Of a stretch of 64,000 bases of DNA, positions 1-7,865 are shown piece after piece. Within the stretch, counting starts at the first letter, position 1; each line of letters begins with the position of its first letter. The stretch covers positions 2,356,001-2,420,000 of the forward strand of contig NZ_CP109994.1 of the NCBI RefSeq assembly GCF_025947065.1. Reading direction: 5' to 3'. Source of the DNA: Flavobacterium sp. N1736 (GTDB lineage: Bacteria > Bacteroidota > Bacteroidia > Flavobacteriales > Flavobacteriaceae). Below the pieces are notes generated by a model. That model saw nothing but the letters and a program-made list of their open reading frames with translations. It searched no databases and was not told where the DNA came from. Position numbers and translations under genes: made by a program.

Positions 1-975
1 TTAGGTTTAGTGGTGGTTTATGGCGGATTCAAAATCCTTAACGGAGATCATTTTACAACTTTTGGAGATTTATTTTCTTATACAATGTTTATAGGTATGT
101 TGTTTAACCCATTGCGTCAAATTGCAGATAAATTTAATGAGATGCAATTAGGAATGATTGCTGCCAATCGTGTTTTTGACATTATTGACACTCAGGATCA
201 TATTCAGGATACAGGTACGCTGGAAGCTCCAATTTTTGATGGAAGTATCGAATTCAAAGAAGTTCGTTTTAGTTATATTCCCGAAGAAGAAGTAATAAAA
301 GGTATTGATCTTTCTGTTGCCTCTGGACAAACTATTGCAATTGTGGGTTCGACGGGAGCAGGAAAATCAACCATTATAAACTTGCTGAACCGTTTTTACG
401 AAATAAACAGCGGAACGATTTTTATAGACGGTCATAATATCGAAAATTATACTTTGGCTTCTTTGCGTAAACAAATTGCGGTTGTTTTACAAGATGTATT
501 TTTATTTGCCGATACTATTTATAACAATATCACACTTCATAATCCTGAAATTACGCGTGAACATGTTCTTAATGCTGCCAAAAAAATTGGTGTGCATGAT
601 TTTATAATGAGCTTGCCGGATAATTATGATTTTGATGTAAAAGAGCGCGGCGTAATGCTTTCGTCAGGACAAAGACAATTAATCGCCTTTTTGCGATCAT
701 ATGTGAGTAATCCTAGTATTTTAATTTTAGATGAAGCTACTTCTTCTATAGATACTTATTCTGAAGAATTGATTCAGCGTGCTACAGAAACGATTACAAA
801 AGGCAGAACTTCGATTATTATTGCGCATCGTTTGGCGACTATTGTGAACGCAGATAAAATTGTAGTTATGGATAAAGGTTTAATTGTAGAGCAAGGTACA
901 CATCAGGAATTACTAAATAAGTCAGATGGTTATTACAAAAATTTATATGACTCACAATTCTCGGTTGCAAACTAA
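1..975 (+). CDS. ABC transporter, permease/ATP-binding protein (5' end missing)
   Basis: This is the C-terminal part of an exporter-type ABC half-transporter; the reading frame is open at base 1, so the start lies outside the window. The first ~50 residues visible are the last membrane helix and linker. The nucleotide-binding domain follows: Walker A GSTGAGKST near base 346, Q-loop VVLQD, signature LSSGQ (canonical LSGGQ with Ser for the first Gly), Walker B ILILDEATSSID and the switch IIIAHRL. The family pumps lipids, drugs or peptides out across the inner membrane using ATP. The substrate cannot be read from this fragment. No clear terminator follows, and the next gene starts 143 bases downstream. 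Family assignment is secure. Confidence 0.93.
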   Translation, partial: LGLVVVYGGFKILNGDHFTTFGDLFSYTMFIGMLFNPLRQIADKFNEMQLGMIAANRVFDIIDTQDHIQDTGTLEAPIFDGSIEFKEVRFSYIPEEEVIKGIDLSVASGQTIAIVGSTGAGKSTIINLLNRFYEINSGTIFIDGHNIENYTLASLRKQIAVVLQDVFLFADTIYNNITLHNPEITREHVLNAAKKIGVHDFIMSLPDNYDFDVKERGVMLSSGQRQLIAFLRSYVSNPSILILDEATSSIDTYSEELIQRATETITKGRTSIIIAHRLATIVNADKIVVMDKGLIVEQGTHQELLNKSDGYYKNLYDSQFSVAN

Positions 976-1118
976 TTTTAGAAATGCTAAAAAAGTTCTT
1001 AAAAAAGTTAAAATAGCGTTATAGGAATCATAAATGTAAGATCTGGAAGAAATTATGTAACTGTGTTAGCTTTCGAATTTTTTATATTTGAGAATATATA
1101 AATCAAATGTAAAAGAAA

Positions 1119-1700
1119 ATGCCACAAAGATTTTATCCTAACGAAGAATTTAAAGAAATAGAAATAAACGCTTCATTACAACTTCGATACGCTATTTCAA
1201 ACAGAGGCCGTTTAATTAGTTTTTCTGACGAAATTGAAAACGGACGAATATTAAAAGGAGGTTTAAGCGACGGTTATCCTACCTTTAGATTCAAGATTAA
1301 AAAAGATGATAAGATTGTCAACAAATATTTGTTTTTATACAAATTGGTTGCTCAATATTTTATTCCGAAACAATCTGAAGAACAAACTTATGTTTTACAT
1401 CTCGATTACAACCGAAGTAATGATGATGTAAAAAATTTACGCTGGGCTACCAAAGCCGAAATGATGGCGCACAGTCGTAAAAGTCCGCGCGTTATCCAGG
1501 CGAAAAAGAATCTGATTGAACACAATCTAAAAGCCGACGGAAGAAAATTAACTACCACAAAAGTGATGTTAATTAAGAAAATCCTTGGCAGACCAGAACA
1601 AAAAACACGTCTTAAAATGATCGCGAAGCAATTTGGCGTAAGCGAAATGCAAATTAGACGAATTGCCAGCGGAGAAAACTGGGGACACGTTAAAGTTTAA
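1119..1700 (+). CDS. NUMOD4/HNH-like DNA-binding protein
   Basis: A 193-residue protein with the layout of phage-type HNH homing endonucleases. The N-terminal part (about residues 10-50, YAISNRGRLISF) resembles a NUMOD4 DNA-binding motif. The middle (about 90-115, HLDYNRSNDDVKNLRWAT) resembles the HNH core, with the His kept and the run N..NLRWAT typical of the family. The C-terminal 50 residues look like a helix-turn-helix (IAKQFGVSEMQIRRIASG). The usual Asp-His pair is reduced to a single His followed by Leu-Asp, so catalytic activity is uncertain. It is free-standing and not inside an intron. It could be a domesticated homing endonuclease acting as a DNA-binding protein. The family is inferred from motifs only. 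Confidence 0.62.
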   Translation: MPQRFYPNEEFKEIEINASLQLRYAISNRGRLISFSDEIENGRILKGGLSDGYPTFRFKIKKDDKIVNKYLFLYKLVAQYFIPKQSEEQTYVLHLDYNRSNDDVKNLRWATKAEMMAHSRKSPRVIQAKKNLIEHNLKADGRKLTTTKVMLIKKILGRPEQKTRLKMIAKQFGVSEMQIRRIASGENWGHVKV

Positions 1701-1780
1701 GGGTTAATTATGAATGGTTAATTGTTAATGGTTTTCGATGCCTTAATTAATTCATCATTAACAATTATTTTGTCACTCTG

Positions 1781-1828
1781 AGCGAAGTCGAAGAGCTTTT
1801 TCAACACGAAAAGCTCTTCGACTTCGCT
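1781..1828. repeat. perfect 20-bp inverted repeat (intergenic palindrome)
   Basis: Two perfectly complementary 20-base arms (AGCGAAGTCGAAGAGCTTTT and its complement at 1809-1828) are separated by 8 bases. The flank GTCACTCTG at 1772 matches the outer edge of the longer palindromes at 18499 and 44581, so this is probably a short member of the same dispersed family. It sits in the 358-base gap between the HNH-like gene and lpdA. The rest of the gap is low-complexity A/T-rich DNA with short runs such as TTTTTACC. The hairpin could also stop transcription of the upstream gene, although no clean T-run follows. Confidence 0.75.
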
Positions 1829-2058
1829 TTGTTTATGAAAGTATTGTTTTACAGATTTAGAGCAACAAAGATAATTTACGATTAATAATTTACAATTCAC
1901 ATTTTGTCTTTTTACCTTTTTACCTTTTTACTGTTTTACATCTTACTGTTTTTTAAAATAAATCCTTAAATTCGCAATCACAAATAACAAGAGAAATCGA
2001 AAAATGAGTTTCGGAATTATAAACTTCATTTTCGGTATAAATACTAAAACCCAAAAAA

Positions 2059-3447
2059 ATGAAATACGACGTTATTGTTTTAGGAAGTGGTCCTGGCGGA
2101 TATGTAACAGCAATTAGAGCTTCACAATTAGGCTTTAAAGTAGCTATAGTTGAAAAAGAAAACCTTGGTGGTGTATGTTTAAACTGGGGATGTATCCCAA
2201 CAAAAGCATTATTAAAATCAGCTCAGGTTTTTGATTATTTAAAACACGCTTCTGATTACGGATTAAAAGTTTCTGAATTTGATAAAGATTTCCCTGCAGT
2301 TATACAACGTAGCCGTAGTGTTGCTGACGGAATGAGCAAAGGAGTTCAGTTCTTGATGAAAAAAAACAAAATTGACGTTATCGAAGGTTTCGGAAAACTA
2401 AAACCAGGTAAAAAACTTGACGTTACAGATAAAGATAATAAAGTAACTGAATATAGCGCTGATCATATTATTATTGCTACAGGAGCTCGCTCTCGTGAGT
2501 TGCCAAACTTACCACAAGATGGTGTAAAAGTAATAGGATATCGTCAGGCAATGTCATTGCCAACACAGCCAAAATCTATGATTATTGTAGGTTCCGGAGC
2601 AATTGGGGTTGAGTTCGCTCACTTTTATAACTCAATGGGAACTGAGGTTACTATTGTAGAATTTATGCCAAACGTTGTTCCTGTTGAAGATGAAGACATC
2701 TCGAAACAAATGGAACGTTCAATGAAAAAAGCAGGTGTAAAAATTATGACCAACTCATCTGTAGAGAAAATTGATACTACAGGAACTGGCGTAAAAGCAA
2801 CTGTAAAAACAGCAAAAGGAGAAGAAATTCTTGAGGCTGAAATTTTACTTTCGGCAGTTGGAATTAAAACAAATATTGAAAACATAGGTCTTGAAGAAGT
2901 TGGAATCGCTGTTGACAAAGATAAAATCTTAGTAAACGCTTACAACCAAACTAATATTCCTGGTTACTACGCAATTGGAGACGTTACTCCGGGTCAGGCT
3001 TTGGCTCACGTAGCATCTGCAGAAGGAATTAACTGTGTAGAAAAAATTGCAGGTTTACACGTAGATCCAATCGATTACGGAAACGTTCCGGGTTGTACTT
3101 ATGCAACTCCAGAAATTGCTTCTGTAGGTTTAACTGAAAAACAAGCTAAAGAAAAAGGATACGAATTAAAAATTGGTAAATTCCCATTTTCAGCTTCAGG
3201 AAAAGCAAAAGCTGCCGGTGCTGCTGACGGATTCGTAAAAGTAATCTTCGATGCAAAATACGGAGAATGGTTAGGATGCCACATGATTGGTGCAGGAGTT
3301 ACAGATATGATTGCTGAAGCAGTTGTAGCCCGTAAACTAGAAACTACTGGTCATGAAATTCTAAAATCTATTCACCCACACCCAACAATGAGCGAGGCTG
3401 TTATGGAAGCTGTTGCAGATGCTTACGGCGAAGTAATTCACTTGTAA
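2059..3447 (+). CDS. lpdA: dihydrolipoyl dehydrogenase (E3)
   Basis: FAD-dependent dihydrolipoamide dehydrogenase, 462 residues, which reoxidises lipoamide in pyruvate and 2-oxoglutarate dehydrogenase complexes with NAD+. Visible features are the N-terminal FAD motif GSGPGGY (residues 9-15), the redox disulfide C40-LNWG-C45, the NAD-binding motif VGSGAIGVEF near residue 177, the second FAD motif YAIGDVTPG near residue 311, and the C-terminal catalytic pair in HPHPTMSE (His441, Glu446). The length is normal and no residue is missing. It stands alone, as lpd genes often do in Bacteroidota, and is followed by a strong hairpin terminator. It is a cytoplasmic soluble enzyme. Confidence 0.97.
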   Translation: MKYDVIVLGSGPGGYVTAIRASQLGFKVAIVEKENLGGVCLNWGCIPTKALLKSAQVFDYLKHASDYGLKVSEFDKDFPAVIQRSRSVADGMSKGVQFLMKKNKIDVIEGFGKLKPGKKLDVTDKDNKVTEYSADHIIIATGARSRELPNLPQDGVKVIGYRQAMSLPTQPKSMIIVGSGAIGVEFAHFYNSMGTEVTIVEFMPNVVPVEDEDISKQMERSMKKAGVKIMTNSSVEKIDTTGTGVKATVKTAKGEEILEAEILLSAVGIKTNIENIGLEEVGIAVDKDKILVNAYNQTNIPGYYAIGDVTPGQALAHVASAEGINCVEKIAGLHVDPIDYGNVPGCTYATPEIASVGLTEKQAKEKGYELKIGKFPFSASGKAKAAGAADGFVKVIFDAKYGEWLGCHMIGAGVTDMIAEAVVARKLETTGHEILKSIHPHPTMSEAVMEAVADAYGEVIHL

Positions 3448-3486
3448 TACATACCGTTTTACGGTTATATATAATTCTCAATTTTT

Positions 3487-3523
3487 AAAAATCCGATTTG
3501 TGAAAGCAAGTCGGATTTTTTTT
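3487..3523 (+). terminator. Rho-independent terminator of lpdA
   Basis: Stem ATCCGATTTG/CAAGTCGGAT with a short GAAAG-type loop, followed by a run of T. Nearly the same hairpin recurs after the genes ending at 10041 and 10895, so it is a reused terminator module. Confidence 0.85.
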
Positions 3524-3670
3524 ATGTTTTGAATTTAATTCTAATTCTAAAAATCAGTTTTACAAAACTTGAAATCGCTTAAAACAAAAAAAAACAATAC
3601 TAATGTAATAAAATAACTACAAATACGTTTTAGGTATCAGATACTTTTATCTCATCCCTAATTTAATAAA

Positions 3671-4138
3671 ATGAATCAAATTAAAACAAAGATTTTAGCA
3701 CTTGCAGTGATTGGACTGCTGTTTGTAAGTTGTAAAAATAAAGACGAACAAAAACAAGAAACCAACTCACAAGAAACAGAGATTACAACAGACGGAGACA
3801 ATTCTAAAAATTCATTAGACTGGCCGGGAACTTACAAAGGAACTATACCATGCGCAGACTGCAAAGGAATAGAAGTGGAAATAAAAATAAACGATGACGA
3901 CACTTATTCTTTAAAATCTACTTATCTCGGTAAAGAAAAAAATCAAAAGTTGGAAACCGGTACTTTTACATGGAGCAAAGACGGAAGCACGATTACAACT
4001 GTTTCACAAGATAAAAGCATTACAACTTCTTATTTAGTTGGCGAAAAAAAATTAATTCAATTAGACGCTGATAATAAAATAATTACAGGTTCTCTTGCTG
4101 ATTCGTATATCTTAAAACAAGTAAATCTAGAAAACTAA
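3671..4138 (+). CDS. NlpE-like copper resistance lipoprotein
   Basis: A 155-residue lipoprotein. The signal peptide ends in the lipobox FVSC with the lipidated Cys at 21, followed by a low-complexity E/Q/T/D linker to about residue 48. The folded part resembles the NlpE N-terminal domain: WPGTYKGTIPCADCKGIE carries the CxxC pair (Cys61, Cys64), then alternating beta strands. In E. coli NlpE this outer-membrane lipoprotein senses surface contact and copper and signals to Cpx. Here only the N-terminal domain is present, which is common in Bacteroidota, and no Cpx genes are nearby. A role in envelope or copper stress is inferred. A bidirectional terminator follows. Confidence 0.85.
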   Translation: MNQIKTKILALAVIGLLFVSCKNKDEQKQETNSQETEITTDGDNSKNSLDWPGTYKGTIPCADCKGIEVEIKINDDDTYSLKSTYLGKEKNQKLETGTFTWSKDGSTITTVSQDKSITTSYLVGEKKLIQLDADNKIITGSLADSYILKQVNLEN

Positions 4139-4174
4139 ATGTGATTAATTAATCATTTTAAAAAAAATATTACA

Positions 4175-4207
4175 AAAAAGCCAATCTATTAAAGATTGGC
4201 TTTTGTT
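4175..4207. terminator. bidirectional terminator
   Basis: The hairpin AAGCCAATCT/AGATTGGCTT with A-run on the left and T-run on the right lies between two convergent genes and can serve both the NlpE-like gene and the minus-strand cytolysin-like gene. A variant copy at 5491-5527 lies at the same place behind the paralogous gene. Confidence 0.85.
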
Positions 4208-4216
4208 TTTAATTCC

Positions 4217-5380
4217 TTAGTTTGGTTTTAATTCTGTAAATTGTTGCGTATACATATCTTTTACTTCAACTTCGGTATTGTCTTTTAATCTGCGTATTTT
4301 GTACGATATTAGCGCAGATGAAGAAACTAAATCTGAAGAACTAGGAGATTGTAAAAATTTTACAAAACTATTGTAATCTGTTACTTTTCCTCCTAAATCA
4401 ATTGGTCCTCCTACGATCATAACTTTTACTTTATTTTGTGCAAATAAGCTTTTAAACTCTTCCGAATAGTTTACATCGACACCAATATCTACAACTTTTA
4501 GAGCCACACCTACAGATGCTTTCACCATTTTATTGTTATAAGCTTCATCTTTTGTAGTTTCTATCAATATATAAGCAACTCGGCCATAATCTACATTGCT
4601 TACATATACCGGTTCATGCGTTCCAAAATTGTTTGCGCTAATATCTCCATCAATCCAGTCTGCATAGTATTTTGGATCAATAGTCATACTATACAAACGT
4701 TGTCTTACTTTTACCATTACATAAGACTTGGTGTTTGTTGAGCCGCTATTTTGTGTATAACCAAAATTTGCTTTTACCATACCGCCCAATACATTTACAT
4801 TTAAATGAGCATCAAGTGCTTTTTTAAAACTATTCTCTGTTGTAATCTCATCACTTTGACATTCATAATATGTTGGTACAGCATTATAGTCAATAAGATT
4901 TTTATTTTTGTTAACTAAAATATTTGTAGCATTTGTTATCTCACTATATGTAGGAAGAATGTTCGCACTCATACCTAAATCTCCTCTTAAAGACATTGAT
5001 AAAGTAACAGGTTTAAAAGCATTTTTAAGCACTAACGGATCATAAGCTGCATTCATAAAACTGGAACCGCGCAAAATACTTCCGGGATAAATTACATCCA
5101 AATTTTCCTCATTTATTATAGACAAAGGCGAAAGTGTCGTTTGTTTTTCTACCTCTGTAAGATAAACATATTCTTTATTGCCTGTTGTAGGATTGAGTTC
5201 CTGCGTTCCGGTTTTTTTAGAACTTAGCACCTTATCCGCTTTTTCTGTAAAAACTATAGGCTGTAAATTGTCTAAAGTAGCTTTAGGATCGTTGTTTTTA
5301 TTATCATCACTGCAAGAAATGAATAATGCGGCACTAATAGCAAAAGCTAAAATGGCTGTTTTTTTCATTTTGTCTTTCAT
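4217..5380 (-). CDS. cholesterol-dependent-cytolysin-like lipoprotein, copy 2
   Basis: A 387-residue predicted pore-forming lipoprotein. The signal peptide ends ALFISC (lipidated Cys23), followed by SDDN, an acidic stretch like the Bacteroidota surface lipoprotein export signal. The body follows thiol-activated cytolysins through domains 1-3: YPGSILRG near residue 100, the alternating beta/helix middle, YVSNVDYGRVAYILIETT with the conserved Tyr-Gly-Arg at 265-267, VMIVGGP, and a final stretch ISYKIRRLKDNT aligned with the ISYTSVFLKDN region of cytolysins. It stops before domain 4, so the Trp-rich undecapeptide and cholesterol-binding loops are absent. It is the downstream paralogue of the gene at 5537. 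The two proteins differ mainly around residues 128-175. Family call is by motif; the target membrane is unknown. Confidence 0.82.
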   Translation of the reverse strand: MKDKMKKTAILAFAISAALFISCSDDNKNNDPKATLDNLQPIVFTEKADKVLSSKKTGTQELNPTTGNKEYVYLTEVEKQTTLSPLSIINEENLDVIYPGSILRGSSFMNAAYDPLVLKNAFKPVTLSMSLRGDLGMSANILPTYSEITNATNILVNKNKNLIDYNAVPTYYECQSDEITTENSFKKALDAHLNVNVLGGMVKANFGYTQNSGSTNTKSYVMVKVRQRLYSMTIDPKYYADWIDGDISANNFGTHEPVYVSNVDYGRVAYILIETTKDEAYNNKMVKASVGVALKVVDIGVDVNYSEEFKSLFAQNKVKVMIVGGPIDLGGKVTDYNSFVKFLQSPSSSDLVSSSALISYKIRRLKDNTEVEVKDMYTQQFTELKPN

Positions 5381-5450
5381 TGAGTTAAATTTTAAAAGTT
5401 ATTATTTCTGTTTAATAGTCAAATTATGATACGAGATGATATGATGAATA
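5381..5450 (-). repeat. duplication scar: remnant of the 3' end of the upstream lipoprotein gene
   Basis: The bases just upstream of copy 2 resemble 6701-6770, which holds the short spacer and the last codons of the lipoprotein gene at 6722-7561. Shared runs include TTATTATTTCTGTTTAAT. The tandem duplication therefore took in the cytolysin-like gene, its terminator and the tail of the preceding gene, leaving a dead gene end between the copies. Confidence 0.75.
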
Positions 5451-5490
5451 ATTTTCATCGCTACTGTATTCGTTGTCCTGCAAGGTTTTG

Positions 5491-5527
5491 AAAAAAAGCC
5501 AATCGTTAATAGATTGGCTTTTGCTTT
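5491..5527 (-). terminator. terminator between the two cytolysin-like copies
   Basis: The hairpin AAGCCAATCG/AGATTGGCTT with flanking A- and T-runs is a diverged copy of the one at 4175. It lies directly behind the upstream copy, so the downstream copy may depend on read-through or on its own promoter in 5381-5490. Confidence 0.78.
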
Positions 5528-5536
5528 TTTGAATTA

Positions 5537-6700
5537 TTAATTTGCTTTTAATTCAGTAAATTGTTGCGTATACATATCTTTTACTTCAACTTCGGTATTG
5601 TCTTTTAATCTGCGTATTTTGTATGATATTGGAGCAGAAGAAACTACTAAGTCGTTTGTAGTAGGTGATTGCAAGAAATTCACGAAACTATTATAATCTG
5701 TAACTTTTCCTCCTAAATCTAAAGGTCCACCTACAATTACAACTTTTACTTTGTTTTGTGCAAACAATTTTTTAAATTCTTCAGAGTAGTTTACATCTAC
5801 ACCAATATCTACAACTTTTAGAGCTACACCTACAGATGCCTGAACCATCTTATTGTTGTATTCTTCATTTTTGGTAGTTTCTATTAATATATAAGCAACT
5901 CTGCCATAATCTACATTGCTTACATATACAGGTTCATGCGTTCCAAAATTGTTTGCGCTAATATCTCCATCAATCCAGTCTGTATAATACTTAGGGTCAA
6001 TAGTCATACTATATAAATGCTGTCTTACTTTTACCATTACATAAGATTTGGTGTTTGTCGAGCCGCTATTTTGTGTATAACCAAAATTTGCTTTTACCAA
6101 ACCGCCCAATACATTTACATTTAAATGAGCATCAAGAGCTTTTTTAAAACTATTCTCTGTTGTAATCTGATCACTTTGATATTCATAATAAGTAGGAATA
6201 GCATCAAAATCAATAAATTCTTTTTTTATGCTGACTAAACCGTTAATTGTATTTCTGACTGCACTAGGAATGGGCAATGTGCTTATATTAACTAAAAGAT
6301 CTCCCCTCAACGACATAGATAAATTTACAGGCTTAAAAGCATTTTTAAGCACTAACGGATCATAAGCTGCATTCATAAAACTGGAACCGCGCAAAATACT
6401 TCCGGGATAAATTACATCCAAATTTGCCCCATTTATAATAGACAAAGGCGAAAGTGTCGTTTGTTTTTCTACTTCTGTAAGATAAACATATTCGTTGTTA
6501 CCCGTTTTAGGATTTAGTTCCTGTGTTCCCGTTTTTTTAGAACTTAGCACTTTATCCTCTTTAGCTGCAAAAACTACGGGTTGTAAATTGTCTAAAGTAA
6601 CATTAGAATCATTGTCTTTATTATCATCACTACAAGAAATAAAGAATGCGGCGCTAATGGCCAAAGCTAAAATGGTTGTTTTTTTCATTTTGTTTTTCAT
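5537..6700 (-). CDS. cholesterol-dependent-cytolysin-like lipoprotein, copy 1
   Basis: Paralogue of the gene at 4217 with the same 387-residue length and layout: signal peptide ending FFISC (Cys23) then SDDN, domains 1-3 of the thiol-activated cytolysin fold, the Tyr-Gly-Arg signature in YVSNVDYGRVAYILIETT, and no domain 4. The C-terminal 200 residues are almost the same as copy 2. The variable block, about residues 128-175, would fall in domain 1/3 sequence before the first membrane-inserting region. It starts 21 bases after the lipoprotein gene at 6722, so the two are almost surely co-transcribed. Bacteroidota CDC-like proteins are known to include two-component pore formers that act on other bacteria; whether this pair co-assembles is inference. 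Confidence 0.82.
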   Translation of the reverse strand: MKNKMKKTTILALAISAAFFISCSDDNKDNDSNVTLDNLQPVVFAAKEDKVLSSKKTGTQELNPKTGNNEYVYLTEVEKQTTLSPLSIINGANLDVIYPGSILRGSSFMNAAYDPLVLKNAFKPVNLSMSLRGDLLVNISTLPIPSAVRNTINGLVSIKKEFIDFDAIPTYYEYQSDQITTENSFKKALDAHLNVNVLGGLVKANFGYTQNSGSTNTKSYVMVKVRQHLYSMTIDPKYYTDWIDGDISANNFGTHEPVYVSNVDYGRVAYILIETTKNEEYNNKMVQASVGVALKVVDIGVDVNYSEEFKKLFAQNKVKVVIVGGPLDLGGKVTDYNSFVNFLQSPTTNDLVVSSAPISYKIRRLKDNTEVEVKDMYTQQFTELKAN

Positions 6701-6721
6701 AGAGTTAAAATTTAAAAGTTA

Positions 6722-7561
6722 TTATTTCTGTTTAATGTCTAAATTGTAATATGAGATGATGTTATCAGGTTTAGAATTTATTTTTTGTGTTATTTTAATT
6801 TCCGCTAATATCCAGTTAGGTACTATCTGTGCGCCTTTTTCGGTATTTACCTGTTCGCTAAATGTCATCACATTATTTATCAAAATGTTTCCGTCATACT
6901 TATTACCATTATATAATGTTGTGTAGCTATTTTTTTTAGAATCACTGTCGGTTAGATAGGTGTCGTTGGTCTGATCTCCGTCATCGACAGTAAATTCATA
7001 AAAACGACTGTGCTTCGAACTTGAAAACATACCAGACTTATCTGTTTGCACATTCTTTGTATAAACTTCTATTTTTACCGCAGAAAACAGCATTTCCTGT
7101 GTCGATCCCGCAACATACTTGTTCGCTCGCATTTTGCGAAGTTCATATTGCTGTATAAAATTTCCGGGTTTTAAAATCGAAACAAAAAAGGAAGAATTCG
7201 CCTTTTTAAGAATAATACTATCTCGCGTTACTTTAGCATTAATACTATCTTTTGAAGATGGAATTGGAGAAAGTATTTTTATTTCTTCCTGAAAATTGTA
7301 GTCAATTTTGTTTTGTTGGTGTTTCGTAGCATCTGTTGTTATGGGTTTTAACACATAAACTACATCGGCAGACGAATCGAAGTTTTTGATTTTAATGTCA
7401 AATTTTAAAACTTCGCCCACTAGAATGTTGTTCCAGGCTATCCTTTCAATACTTTTAGATAATGTAAAATTAGCTGCATTTTCATGAACTGTTTCTGATG
7501 AATTGTTATCCTCGCTGCATGAAGCAATGCCAACTAAAATAAGGAATAGATATTTTTTCAT
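6722..7561 (-). CDS. surface lipoprotein of unknown function, first gene of the cytolysin-like operon
   Basis: I do not recognise this 279-residue protein. It has a short signal peptide ending IASC (lipidated Cys15) followed by SEDNN, which again fits a surface-export signal. The rest is beta-rich and has no cysteine cluster or obvious catalytic motif: it opens with an extended segment (about 30-70, LVGEVLKFDIKIKNF) that looks like an Ig-like strand pattern, and ends in ILAEIKITQKINSK. It precedes the two cytolysin-like genes, 21 bases away, and was partly carried along in their duplication. This suggests a partner role such as chaperone, immunity or receptor for the pore former. That role is inference from position only. 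Confidence 0.7.
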   Translation of the reverse strand: MKKYLFLILVGIASCSEDNNSSETVHENAANFTLSKSIERIAWNNILVGEVLKFDIKIKNFDSSADVVYVLKPITTDATKHQQNKIDYNFQEEIKILSPIPSSKDSINAKVTRDSIILKKANSSFFVSILKPGNFIQQYELRKMRANKYVAGSTQEMLFSAVKIEVYTKNVQTDKSGMFSSSKHSRFYEFTVDDGDQTNDTYLTDSDSKKNSYTTLYNGNKYDGNILINNVMTFSEQVNTEKGAQIVPNWILAEIKITQKINSKPDNIISYYNLDIKQK

Positions 7562-7575
7562 GATGATTTTTTTTA

Positions 7576-7606
7576 CAAATTTGCATCATTACTATATCGA
7601 TATAGT
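7576..7606 (-). promoter_or_regulatory. candidate promoter and operator of the cytolysin-like operon
   Basis: A perfect 16-bp palindrome, ACTATATCGATATAGT (7591-7606), lies 30 bases upstream of the first gene of the operon. Between it and the start codon, read on the minus strand, is CAAATTTG (7583-7576), a near match to the Bacteroidota -7 element TAnnTTTG. A repressor or activator dimer on the palindrome would sit next to RNA polymerase. The cognate regulator is not identified. Confidence 0.5.
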
Positions 7607-7707
7607 GCCTCTATAAGTTTTTAAACTAATAGAATAAGGTTTTTTAAGCAGAATGAAAAAAACGAGTTTTTAAAGACTAAAACTGAGTGTTTTCTTGCAT
7701 TCATTGT

Positions 7708-7848
7708 CCTGCAAGGTTTTTTTCAACCTTGTAGGTATAACTATATGCAAATCACCAATCTTTGTCGAGTTTCTAGTGTGATTTCTCGTTCCACGAAATG
7801 ACAAAATGCACAATTAAAAACCTACAAGGTTAAAAAAAACCTTGCAGG
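7708..7848. repeat. pair of facing CCTGCAAGGTT hairpins enclosing half of a dispersed palindrome
   Basis: Hairpin CCTGCAAGGTT/AACCTTGTAGG at 7708-7733 is mirrored by a second copy in the opposite order at 7821-7847. Between them, 7753-7802 matches the right half of the long palindrome at 44581 (TTTCTAGTGTGATTTCTC and GAAATGAC). A single arm of the same hairpin also occurs near 5475, before the terminator between the cytolysin-like copies. Together with the promoter region this fills the 304-base gap 7562-7865; there is no gene in it. Confidence 0.65.
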
Positions 7849-7865
7849 AACTCAAAAGAAAAAAG

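Noticed and set aside
1119-1700. Part of a group I intron or intein
   Set aside because: There is no split host gene on either side and no intron-like core visible.
2625-2918. Antisense ORF inside lpdA
   Set aside because: It is a shadow of the coding strand with no start context or similarity; the same holds for the antisense ORFs inside purL, fadB and thiolase genes.
4217-6700. True cholesterol-binding cytolysins
   Set aside because: Both proteins end before domain 4; there is no Trp-rich undecapeptide or Thr-Leu cholesterol motif.
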